NCBI GenBank assembly: GCA_020002265.1
Contig: CP048228.1
Coordinates: forward strand, 434,001-498,000
DNA: 64,000 bases
From: Anaplasmataceae bacterium AB001_6
GTDB lineage: Bacteria > Pseudomonadota > Alphaproteobacteria > Rickettsiales > Anaplasmataceae
Direction: 5' to 3'
Below, one piece after another: positions 56,811 to 64,000 of the stretch; the stretch's first letter is position 1; each line of letters opens with the position of its first letter. The position numbers and the translations under genes are program-made. The notes below the pieces were generated by a model, which worked only from the letters and a program-made list of their open reading frames with translations, had not been told where the DNA came from and ran no database searches.

Positions 56811-58086
56811 TAAATTTTAAGTATAATAAGTTTTTATTATATTCTATTTCTACTTCATCTGTTCCATATAATTGCAATATGGAATATTTTAAATCCTCAA
56901 TATTTATATTTTTATTAATTTTTAGTGCTAAAATAGTCGATTGATTGTCTTTTTTGAGATTAATGAAATTTATTTCATGAGCATATATTATTCTTTCTAA
57001 GAGCATTAATATTGCTGGTAAATTGGAATGAAATGGTAGTTGTTTTTTTAATATGATTTTATTTTCGCTCTGCATTGAGTGCAAAATTTTTTGATATTGT
57101 TGCTTCATATTTTGATATTTTTTTATATTATTATTTACTTCGATTTCAGTTTGTATTTTTTGAAAATTTATCATTTCATGTAAGTTAATTGATATAGTAC
57201 TTAGTAATACAGTTATGATTATGATGCTTACGTATGTACTCTGATATCGTTTATTTTTTTGTATCTGTTCAATTTTATTTGTTAAAATAAGGTGTTTGGT
57301 ATTTAATTTATATTCTATTAATAAAAATATTAATTCTTTTATGGATTTAACATATTTTATTTGAGGAAAAAATAGCACAGATGTTTGCTCAAATGTTATA
57401 CATTTTATTTTATTTCGGAAAAAAATTTTATCTCTGTGCAAAAAAATAGCAAAAAATTCACCATTATCTATTTTTAACTCATATAATATACTGTCTAGTT
57501 CATTTTCAATAATTCTACTTAACAATGCGTTAGGAGTGTTAATTGATATTGTTATGGTATAGTCACTTATAATTTTTTTTTTATGACGAATGACGAATGA
57601 TATTATATTTTTTGTTATTTTAAATATTGTAATTTGCCAATCGTATTTTACACTTTCTTTTTCAAAAATTTTATCATGTAAATTTATCATCTCTAATGAT
57701 GCAATCAGACATCCTTTTAAGCTATTTTTTAATGCATATAGCGTTTGATGTATTATTAAAGGTATTTTTTCATCTATAAAGTGATATTTTTTTTTCAAAT
57801 ATCCAGAATTTTTTTCTATTAAATTTCTACCTATCTGGATATCTTGTGAATCTAATATTATATAAGATGCATTATAATTTATGTTTCTTAATAGATCGAA
57901 CATTATATAGGAGATATTATTTGGATCGATTATATTGTAGAATGATTTTTCTATATCATTTTTTTTTCTGCTTTTATATACTGAAATAGCTTCTTTATTC
58001 ACGAATATTGCAGTATTGCGTTCCATAATAATTTTGGTGTTTATATTTATATAATTATTATGTGTTTTATTTATTAATATAAACAT
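56797..58086 (-). CDS. GspL-like or PilM/PilN-fusion-like membrane protein (tentative)
   Basis: 429 aa; an ATG at 58026 (residue 21) is an equally good or better start. Cytoplasmic part of about 280 residues with a beta-rich pattern like the actin-like fold of PilM or GspL (A-I-F-V-N-K-E-A-I-S-V; later F-V-I-R-H-K-K-K-I-I-S-D and L-S-R-I-I-E-N-E-L-D-S-I), one membrane span (about 284-303, V-S-I-I-I-I-T-V-L-L-S-T-I-S-I), a coiled-coil-like stretch (305-345) and a C-terminal domain of about 80 residues. This order is that of GspL. No secretin or ATPase gene is in the window. Confidence 0.4.
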   Translation of the reverse strand: MFILINKTHNNYININTKIIMERNTAIFVNKEAISVYKSRKKNDIEKSFYNIIDPNNISYIMFDLLRNINYNASYIILDSQDIQIGRNLIEKNSGYLKKKYHFIDEKIPLIIHQTLYALKNSLKGCLIASLEMINLHDKIFEKESVKYDWQITIFKITKNIISFVIRHKKKIISDYTITISINTPNALLSRIIENELDSILYELKIDNGEFFAIFLHRDKIFFRNKIKCITFEQTSVLFFPQIKYVKSIKELIFLLIEYKLNTKHLILTNKIEQIQKNKRYQSTYVSIIIITVLLSTISINLHEMINFQKIQTEIEVNNNIKKYQNMKQQYQKILHSMQSENKIILKKQLPFHSNLPAILMLLERIIYAHEINFINLKKDNQSTILALKINKNINIEDLKYSILQLYGTDEVEIEYNKNLLYLKFNDDS

Positions 58087-58108
58087 ATTTTATAAGACTA
58101 TTATTTTT

Positions 58109-58612
58109 ATGATGAAGAGAATTTCGATTGTTCTTTTTTTGGTATTTGCTATATTAGCACTTTTTATATTTATGAGAGTGGAAAAAAGCACAGAAGATGA
58201 CATTAAGAGTGTTGAGACATTTGATCTATATAGATATGTTGGCATGTGGTATGTATTGGCTTATCCTGAGGGAGCAAATATTTTTAAATCAGATTCTTTA
58301 AGCTATGATATAATTGATGATGAAGAGAATTGTTTGTTAGAAAAAAACAGTCAAGGAGAGAGGGTAGCTAAACTATGTTTTGTTGATCACAAAATGAAAG
58401 ATGGTTCCTTAGTGAGAAGAACAACAAAAAATAACAGGCAATATAAAATAATATCTATAGATCAAGGATATAACGTTGCTATTATAGTGCTTAATAATGA
58501 TAAAAATAAAGTCATTATTCTATCTAGAAACAATGAGATTTCAAAAGAAGATTTAGGTAACATGATTAAACCTATCTTTGAAGAATTGGAAATGGATGTT
58601 AATTTATCTTAA
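58109..58612 (+). CDS. membrane-anchored lipocalin (Blc-like)
   Basis: 167 aa. Hydrophobic N-terminal anchor or uncleaved signal (about 5-22; no lipobox Cys). Lipocalin hallmark F-D-L-Y-R-Y-V-G-M-W-Y-V-L-A (38-51) with G-x-W at 45-47, and the end block V-I-I-L-S-R-N-N-E-I-S followed by an Asp-rich terminus like Blc. Shorter than usual in the middle strands. The family binds lipids at the outer membrane or periplasm. Divergent from the GspL-like gene with only 22 bases between starts. Confidence 0.7.
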   Translation: MMKRISIVLFLVFAILALFIFMRVEKSTEDDIKSVETFDLYRYVGMWYVLAYPEGANIFKSDSLSYDIIDDEENCLLEKNSQGERVAKLCFVDHKMKDGSLVRRTTKNNRQYKIISIDQGYNVAIIVLNNDKNKVIILSRNNEISKEDLGNMIKPIFEELEMDVNLS

Positions 58613-58624
58613 TTATATTATTTC

Positions 58625-58653
58625 AGAAATGTTTTTATGAATCAAACATTTCT
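58625..58653 (+). terminator. hairpin after the lipocalin gene
   Basis: AGAAATGTTT (58625-58634) pairs exactly with AAACATTTCT (58644-58653), nine-base loop, 12 bases after the stop codon. It lacks a T-run behind it, so termination is probable but not certain. Confidence 0.5.
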
Positions 58654-59022
58654 TAGATGAATTATAGAAATGCACGCTTATAGGTAAAATTTTACTGTTT
58701 TGCTATTACCGCATTTGGTTCATAATTTTAAGAATTAATAAGAGGATCAATCATTTCTTTTGAAAGTTTATCAAATTTTAGGTAAAGAAAGAAGTATGAC
58801 AAATTTCAATGTATACTTCTTAACTTTCATACATAAGATAGATCAGCATCTATTTTCGTCAACTTATTTTACAGCGATTCTCTATTTATAGCTTTATCAT
58901 CACGGATGTAAATACAGTTTCTGTATCATTATTTTTTTTTGCACAGAATATAGTAAAACGCTATCTTTTGGATGTGCTACTTAATGGTAAGAAAAAATAT
59001 CACACATAAAAGAGGTATCATT
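58654..59022. other. gene-free stretch between lipocalin and tRNA-Ser
   Basis: About 370 bases without a supportable coding frame. Contains a nested inverted repeat: TGAAAGTT (58761-58768) with AACTTTCA (58822-58829) outside, and AAGAAGTAT (58789-58797) with ATACTTCTT (58813-58821) inside. It does not match tmRNA, 4.5S RNA or RNase P RNA signatures I know. An unrecognised small RNA, or a decaying region, are both possible. Confidence 0.4.
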
Positions 59023-59115
59023 TGGCGGAAAGAGAGGGATTCGAACCCTCGATATGGGGAAAACCCATATAACGGTTTAGCAAACCGTCGCCTTCAGCCG
59101 CTCGGCCATCTCTCC
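59023..59115 (-). tRNA. tRNA-Ser (anticodon GCT)
   Basis: 93 nt including an encoded CCA. Acceptor GGAGAGA with TCTTTCC (one G-U pair), D-arm G-C-C-G-A-G-C, loop TTGCTAA giving anticodon GCT, a long class II variable arm (TATGGGTTTTCCCCATA) and T-loop GTTCGAATC. Unlike the tRNA-Tyr and tRNA-Gly genes, CCA is in the DNA (59025-59023). Confidence 0.95.
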
Positions 59116-59166
59116 TCTTAGCGACATGAGAAGTTTACTACATAGAGATACCATAATCAATCTATT

Positions 59167-60105
59167 TTATAATAGCTCCTTAGGTAATTTAAAATTTGTT
59201 GTTTCATCTGTATAGGTGAAATACTCCACGGTAAGGTAAAAATATTGTGATAATTTTTTTAATAATTTTTCGATTAGTATTTCTGGGGTAGAGGCACCAG
59301 AAGTGATGAGTATTGTATCTTTTTCCTTTAAAGAGTGAATAGGTATTTCAGAATTTTTTGATAATAAAATACTATTTATTCCATGTGATAGCATTATTTT
59401 TTTTAAACTGTTTGAATTGGAACTCATAGCAGAACCTACTACTATACCATAATCTATTTTATAATTTTTGATTACTTTATTTATAGCTTCTTGTCTATTT
59501 TTTGTTGCATAACATATGTCTTTCAGATCTTGGCCTTTTATCTTAGGAAATTTTTCCTTTAGATATTCGATAATTTTTTTTGTCTCATATACTCCAAGAG
59601 TTGTTTGTACAACATAATATAGATTTGCATTATCCAATTTTGTTAAATTATCGATATCACTGTTTGAGAATACTACAGAATAATTTTTGTTTATTATTCT
59701 CCCAACAGTTCCAACAACTTCTGGATGTTCTTTTTTACCTACTACTATTATGTGATATCCTCTTTTTGCAAAAAGTTCTACTTCAATATGAATCTTTTTT
59801 ACTAGAGGGCATGAAGCATCTATAGATATCAATCCTTTTTTTTGAGATTGTTCTTCTATCGTATCTGAGACTCCATGTGCACTGAAAATTACTATATTAC
59901 CTTTTTCTATTCTTTTATCGTCTAAGTTTTGAACGAAAACAATACCTTTTTTTTCAAAATAACTGATTATATATTCATTATGTACTATGTAATTGAATAC
60001 AAATATTTTTTTATCACTATTTTTTTCTATTACTTTTTCCACTATATTGATCGCTCTAGTTACTCCTGCGCAAAATCCTCTAGGAGTAGGTAATATCACT
60101 TTCAT
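59167..60105 (-). CDS. ispH: 4-hydroxy-3-methylbut-2-enyl diphosphate reductase
   Basis: 312 aa. The three cysteines of the 4Fe-4S cluster are present: Cys12 (P-R-G-F-C-A-G-V), Cys99 (D-A-S-C-P-L-V) and Cys198 (D-I-C-Y-A-T). The catalytic Glu is in H-P-E-V-V-G-T (129). Last step of the non-mevalonate isoprenoid pathway. Divergent from ftsW with 107 bases between. Confidence 0.97.
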   Translation of the reverse strand: MKVILPTPRGFCAGVTRAINIVEKVIEKNSDKKIFVFNYIVHNEYIISYFEKKGIVFVQNLDDKRIEKGNIVIFSAHGVSDTIEEQSQKKGLISIDASCPLVKKIHIEVELFAKRGYHIIVVGKKEHPEVVGTVGRIINKNYSVVFSNSDIDNLTKLDNANLYYVVQTTLGVYETKKIIEYLKEKFPKIKGQDLKDICYATKNRQEAINKVIKNYKIDYGIVVGSAMSSNSNSLKKIMLSHGINSILLSKNSEIPIHSLKEKDTILITSGASTPEILIEKLLKKLSQYFYLTVEYFTYTDETTNFKLPKELL

Positions 60106-60212
60106 GAATTTTTAAGTTTTTTAAATAAATAACAGGGTATAATCTAACATTAATGATGTAAAAAGTATAGTAAACATACTATATTTGATATACCTTTTAT
60201 ATAATATAATTT

Positions 60213-61292
60213 ATGGATAGTTTTAGTTTTCGTAGATGGTGGATTGGCTTAGACAAAATAATATTTATTGCCATATTTATTCTTCTTCTGTCTGGTTTAG
60301 TTTTGATTGCCTCTGTTAGTCCTTACATATCTAAAAGAATAGGTCTAACTTCATACCATTTTTTTTATAATCAATTATTTAATGTATGTATTAGTGTATT
60401 TTTAATGCTGTTTATATCATGCTTAAATTTCAAAGGTGTTAAAATATTTACCTTTATGATACTGATTATTTCAATTACAACAATGGTTTTGGTTCTATTA
60501 TTTTTTCCTTCTGTTAAAGGTGCTAAGAGGTGGCTTTATTTATTTGGATTATCAATACAACCTTCTGAGTTCATGAAGCCATGTTTTTTCATTTTGATTG
60601 GAATGCTTATAGTGAAAGAAAAATATAAAGCAGTAATATTACTTTATTTGTCCATATTATCTTTATTATTTTTTCAACCTGATTTTGGAAACATAATATT
60701 ATTGACAGTAAGTTTTTTATCACAAATATTTGTTTCCGGTATATCAATACTTTTTTGTCTGATTATTTCTTTTATTGGTGTTATATCTTTCATATTGGCA
60801 CTTATTTTTATACCACATGTCAAAATTAGAATAGATAAATTTTTTTCTGGAGTGAGTAGTGCAGGAAATTTTCAAGTCAGTAAATCGTTGGAAGCAATTG
60901 AAAATGGAGGTTTTTTAGGTTTGGGGCCAGGAGAAGGGATTGTGAAATATCATTTGCCTGATGCACACACAGATTTTATCTTTGCTGTTGCAAGTGAAGA
61001 ATTTGGGATATTATTTTGTTTGTTTTTGCTAGGTATTTTTTTCATTGTTATTTCAAGAGTATTTATACATCTTTGGAAAATGAAAGATAGAGCAAAAATT
61101 ATAATGTTAGTTGGATTGATAATGCAGTTTTTTTTGCAGGTTTTTATTAACATAGGAGTATCTTTGCATATAATGCCAACAAAGGGGATGACCCTCCCTT
61201 TTATAAGTTATGGAGGATCTTCTATAATGGCATTTGGAATTAGCTCTGGGATAATTTTAACTCTAACTAGGAAAAGTTTATCAGAAGACTAA
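60213..61292 (+). CDS. ftsW: cell-division peptidoglycan polymerase FtsW
   Basis: 359 aa, SEDS family. N-terminal F-R-R-W-W-I-G-L-D-K and A-S-V-S-P are typical of alphaproteobacterial FtsW rather than RodA. Conserved Q-P-S-E-F-M-K-P, Q-P-D-F-G, the large extracellular loop with G-L-G-P-G-E-G, H-T-D-F-I-F-A-V-A-S-E-E-F-G, and P-F-I-S-Y-G-G-S-S near the end. About nine to ten membrane spans. TATAAT at 60138-60143 may be its -10. It overlaps the convergent neighbour by 12 bases. Confidence 0.95.
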   Translation: MDSFSFRRWWIGLDKIIFIAIFILLLSGLVLIASVSPYISKRIGLTSYHFFYNQLFNVCISVFLMLFISCLNFKGVKIFTFMILIISITTMVLVLLFFPSVKGAKRWLYLFGLSIQPSEFMKPCFFILIGMLIVKEKYKAVILLYLSILSLLFFQPDFGNIILLTVSFLSQIFVSGISILFCLIISFIGVISFILALIFIPHVKIRIDKFFSGVSSAGNFQVSKSLEAIENGGFLGLGPGEGIVKYHLPDAHTDFIFAVASEEFGILFCLFLLGIFFIVISRVFIHLWKMKDRAKIIMLVGLIMQFFLQVFINIGVSLHIMPTKGMTLPFISYGGSSIMAFGISSGIILTLTRKSLSED

Positions 61293-62456
61293 TAATCTAG
61301 GATCTAAGCTTTCAATTGCTTTTTTTATACAATTTTCTTTAATGATAAAATTTGACCATAGATCACTGTAATTTTCCATTTTATCATCTTCTAAATTATA
61401 TGATTGCGAATTCTGCTTTATTATATCAATTCTATTTTTCTTCCTAAATTTATATTCCATTTTATTCTTAATATTATTAATATCGTACAATTTTTTTTCT
61501 TTAGAATAATATTCTATGTATTTATTTTTTACATGGGAGAATATTTCTTGTATCTTATTGCTTGATGTACTATCCAATATATTATGACTATATATAATTT
61601 TTTCTATCCTTTTTATTCTCTCATATAGAGTTGATAGGTGTATTCTATTCCATAGACTTTTATCGATTGTATTAAATAAAACATTTTTTAGCATAGTTAT
61701 TGAATTTTCCCTCATTAATTCATTATTTTGATATTTTATTTTTAAATTCTCTCTGTTCTTTAAGAAGGATATAATAGATTCTATTTCTAGATTAAGGTTA
61801 TTTTTTATTAAAAATTCTGTAATCTTTTTAAGAGTTATTTCTTCTGTTATATATCTAGATAAGCATAATTTATGAATCTCTTGGCTATCAAAATATGAAT
61901 ATAATATGTTTATTGCTTCTTTTTGTTTATCTGATATCTTTATCTCTGTTTGATATAAGTTTGATATTAATTTGCTGCTGCAATACTTATATATGAAATT
62001 TTTATTTAATAAATTTTTTGGCTCAGAAAATTTTAAAATTTCTATTTTTGTTTGTGGAATTATGAATTTTATTTCCATCATGCAATCATCTTTTTGTTGT
62101 ATCTTTATCATTATGTGCTTTAAGCAATTTGTACATTCTGCCTGATGTATAGTATTTTTTATGATATTGAAAGTTGCTTTATTGCTATCAATGGAAGTAT
62201 TGATATTTTTTGAAATTTTTGTAAAAAATTCTAGAAAATTATCACTGTGTGTTTCAAAGCTTTTAAGTTTATCTATATTAAATGATATGTTTTCAGTTGG
62301 TAAATTTTTTTCTATATTTTCGATAATATAGAACACTGTTTTAAAAAAATGATACGCTTTGCAATATGGACAATGTATCTTTTGCGGAATCAATATAGGG
62401 TAATCTATAGTATTGAACATTGATTCAACATCTTTATGTGCTATATCTTTGAGCAT
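61281..62456 (-). CDS. protein of unknown function with two CxxC pairs
   Basis: 391 aa; I do not recognise a family. C-P-Y-C at 29-32 and C-T-N-C at 108-111 suggest one zinc site split by a 75-residue, helical-looking insertion. The remaining 280 residues are Lys-, Ile- and Asn-rich and look helical, including a possible coiled coil near 275-330. No signal peptide or membrane span, so likely cytoplasmic. A near-consensus promoter precedes it. It is downstream of the flagellin gene but separated by a terminator; a flagellar link is not shown. Confidence 0.75.
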   Translation of the reverse strand: MLKDIAHKDVESMFNTIDYPILIPQKIHCPYCKAYHFFKTVFYIIENIEKNLPTENISFNIDKLKSFETHSDNFLEFFTKISKNINTSIDSNKATFNIIKNTIHQAECTNCLKHIMIKIQQKDDCMMEIKFIIPQTKIEILKFSEPKNLLNKNFIYKYCSSKLISNLYQTEIKISDKQKEAINILYSYFDSQEIHKLCLSRYITEEITLKKITEFLIKNNLNLEIESIISFLKNRENLKIKYQNNELMRENSITMLKNVLFNTIDKSLWNRIHLSTLYERIKRIEKIIYSHNILDSTSSNKIQEIFSHVKNKYIEYYSKEKKLYDINNIKNKMEYKFRKKNRIDIIKQNSQSYNLEDDKMENYSDLWSNFIIKENCIKKAIESLDPRLLVF

Positions 62457-62485
62457 TTATTTTTTTAAAATATTATTGATGCTCA

Positions 62486-62514
62486 ATTCTACGCTGATGA
62501 TAAACAAATATCAA
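62486..62514 (-). promoter_or_regulatory. promoter of the CxxC protein gene
   Basis: Minus strand: TTGATA (62514-62509, 5 of 6) and TAGAAT (62491-62486, 5 of 6) with a 17-base spacer, 30 bases before the ATG. It lies between the flagellin terminator and the gene, so the gene is independently transcribed. Confidence 0.6.
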
Positions 62515-62531
62515 TGTTAATTTATAAAATA

Positions 62532-62570
62532 AAGAAGGCACAAGTGGTTTACTACCGCTTGTGCCTTCTT
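62532..62570 (-). terminator. rho-independent terminator of the flagellin gene
   Basis: A 16-base stem, 62532-62547 with 62555-62570, paired at all but one G-U/A-C position, around loop TTTACTA. On the minus strand it is followed by TTATTTTAT. On the plus strand it is followed by ATTTTTAT, so it may stop both directions. The strongest terminator in the window. Confidence 0.85.
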
Positions 62571-62617
62571 ATTTTTATGCTAGATCTAAAAAAAGCTAAA
62601 TATGATAGTATAAACTA

Positions 62618-64000
62618 TTAACTTGTTACTCTAGCTATTGTTTGCAATATATTAGCTACAGACTTTTGCTGTATGAGCAAATATTGCGATAAACCTTGAT
62701 CTGCAGCATCTGCTGAAAGAGTAGCTGTTGTGACTTCCGTCATAGCATCAGCCATATCAATGTCTTCAAGTGTGCTACGAGTACTAATTAGATTTGCTCT
62801 AGTATTCTTTAACAACGATTCCTGTTGCGCAAATTTTGAAGATTTTGCTCTTAAACCTGATACTTGGCTTTCAAGTTTATTTATTGATATATTAATGACC
62901 TCTAAAGCAAATTTTGCATCTTCTTGAGTAGAAACATTGATAGTTTGACTAACATCATTGCCATTTTCATCTATATATATGGAATTTGGCAACATGCTTG
63001 GTAGACTAATTTTTACTATATCTGTCTTAGCATCCATACCAGTCAAGAATTCAACTCCCCCAGATCCATTTGAACCTAATAAGGTATTAAGGGCATCTTG
63101 AAGATTTGATGCATCTTTTGTATTGTTCAGAGATATGTCAGATTTTACACCATCTAGACCAATTATGATTTTATCACCTTTTGCACTTTCAAGGACTATA
63201 TCCTTATTTATTCCTACTATTAGGGTATTAGTAGTTTGGTCAAAAATTCCGCTGTGATCAGTTGATAAATCATTTGAAAAACGCTCACCATTTATCTCTG
63301 TAAATATTACAGGTGTTCCATTATCAAATGATACTGTAAAAGCACTACAGTCTGTTTCAGCAAATGTATTACTTTGTAGGAAGATATCTTCTTTACGAAT
63401 ACCATTTAATACTGTTGCAGACATATTCTCATCTTCCAGATTATAAATAGCCCTCTTTTGAGTGAATGTAATATCTTTTAGAGTTTCGTTTAAAGCTGCG
63501 CTAAACAATGCAACTTTTTCTTTATAGCCTGATTCAGTTTGAGAACTTAAATCAAAGTCTGTTAAGATAGTTACATTTGCTCCAACTTCTCCATCCTGAG
63601 ATACAAATTTTATATCAGTATTTTTCGTTATCATACCACCATAAGTTGAATCAGTTGAAACAGCTACAATTTCAGCATTAAAGGTATAGAAAGGATATTT
63701 CTTGACATCATCACCTCTGTTAAGCAGATTCATTGTTAATTTCAGTGTTGGACCATCTTCTACAACATTCAAAGATACAATATCTCCTAATATACTAGAA
63801 TTATATTCTGTAGGTGTTTTGATTTCAGATTCAGATTTTTCAGGTACAAAAGTTTTGTTTAATGCAGTGTCACTGAAGGCAGCAATAATTCTTGTGCCAC
63901 CTAATGGACCAGCTGGTGTTGTACTCGTTGTAATAGAAAAATCATAAGTTGAAGTATTTATTATTTCTAAATTAGTACCATTTACAGCAGTTGTTAAACC
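62618..64000 (-). CDS. flagellin, C-terminal 460 residues (runs off the right edge)
   Basis: The frame is open to base 64000 with no stop, so the start is outside; a TTG at 63772 is only internal. The last 100 residues match the flagellin C-terminal domain: a long amphipathic helix (A-L-E-V-I-N-I-S-I-N-K-L), L-E-D-I-D-M-A-D-A-M-T-E, then a helix ending in S-V-A-N-I-L-Q-T-I-A-R-V. The middle part is beta-rich and unlike common flagellins, as expected for the exposed variable region. The N-terminal domain lies beyond the window. No other flagellar gene is seen here. Confidence 0.88.
   Translation of the reverse strand, partial: GLTTAVNGTNLEIINTSTYDFSITTSTTPAGPLGGTRIIAAFSDTALNKTFVPEKSESEIKTPTEYNSSILGDIVSLNVVEDGPTLKLTMNLLNRGDDVKKYPFYTFNAEIVAVSTDSTYGGMITKNTDIKFVSQDGEVGANVTILTDFDLSSQTESGYKEKVALFSAALNETLKDITFTQKRAIYNLEDENMSATVLNGIRKEDIFLQSNTFAETDCSAFTVSFDNGTPVIFTEINGERFSNDLSTDHSGIFDQTTNTLIVGINKDIVLESAKGDKIIIGLDGVKSDISLNNTKDASNLQDALNTLLGSNGSGGVEFLTGMDAKTDIVKISLPSMLPNSIYIDENGNDVSQTINVSTQEDAKFALEVINISINKLESQVSGLRAKSSKFAQQESLLKNTRANLISTRSTLEDIDMADAMTEVTTATLSADAADQGLSQYLLIQQKSVANILQTIARVTS

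Noticed and set aside
58654-59022. tmRNA, 4.5S RNA or RNase P RNA in the gap
   Set aside because: None of the conserved sequence blocks of these RNAs is present.
63702-63947. Plus-strand frame inside the flagellin region
   Set aside because: The minus strand is open throughout and encodes flagellin; this is its shadow.

Overview
AT-rich chromosomal segment (by eye about 70% A+T) of an alphaproteobacterium, most likely an obligately host-associated member of the order Rickettsiales. Reasons: the 23S and 5S rRNA genes stand together without a 16S gene and have their own promoter; the family-level repertoire is alphaproteobacterial (Tim44-like protein beside secB, M16 processing-type peptidase, hslVU, ctaG/cox11, alphaproteobacterial FtsW N-terminus); and genes are small, tightly packed and often overlap tail to tail. 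purC, tpiA and glpX (purine synthesis and gluconeogenesis), peptidoglycan genes (murE, murB, ftsW) and a flagellin gene at the right edge argue against Rickettsia itself and fit a flagellated, wall-making lineage such as a Midichloriaceae-like bacterium. The genus cannot be settled from this window.

Layout. 1-1000: end of an RDD membrane protein, then ctaG and rpmG on the minus strand. 1250-4560: rrl-rrf with promoter and flanking processing stem. 4623-14522 (+): gyrA, nth, murE, coaD, M16 peptidase, hslV, hslU, ispD, ispF. 14749-19861 (-): nrdR, purC, lpdA, yraN, then rpsP-rimM-trmD-rplS. 19967-28219 (+): xerC-like, radC, ispE, quinone reductase-like, nnr, dnaB, glutaredoxin, nadK, coaE. 28203-34590: guaB, ubiB, znuC-like (-), tpiA (+), hemF and murB (-). 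34788-42180: lipoprotein and glpX (+), secB (-), Tim44-like and trmB (+), sppA-like, rpsA and rlmB (-). 42494-56297 (+): tRNA-Tyr, tRNA-Gly and one long S10-spc-alpha ribosomal block through secY, adk, rpoA and rplQ, lacking rpmD. 56316-64000: mixed accessory region with a GspL/GspM-like (or PilM/N-PilO-like) pair, a membrane-anchored lipocalin, tRNA-Ser, ispH, ftsW, an unrecognised CxxC protein and the C-terminal part of a flagellin.

How it works together. The window carries four steps of the non-mevalonate isoprenoid pathway (ispD, ispF, ispE, ispH), two CoA steps (coaD, coaE), NAD(P) upkeep (nadK, nnr), wall synthesis, heme and cytochrome oxidase assembly (hemF, ctaG), ubiquinone synthesis (ubiB), and a large part of the translation machinery. 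No mobile elements, CRISPR arrays or phage genes were seen. The most notable signals are 23S rRNA bases at the macrolide site (G at the 2059 equivalent, with a compensated A-U pair at 2057/2611), Lys at the GyrA quinolone position, the secretin-assembly-like pair, and an unexplained CxxC protein with its own promoter beside the flagellin gene.
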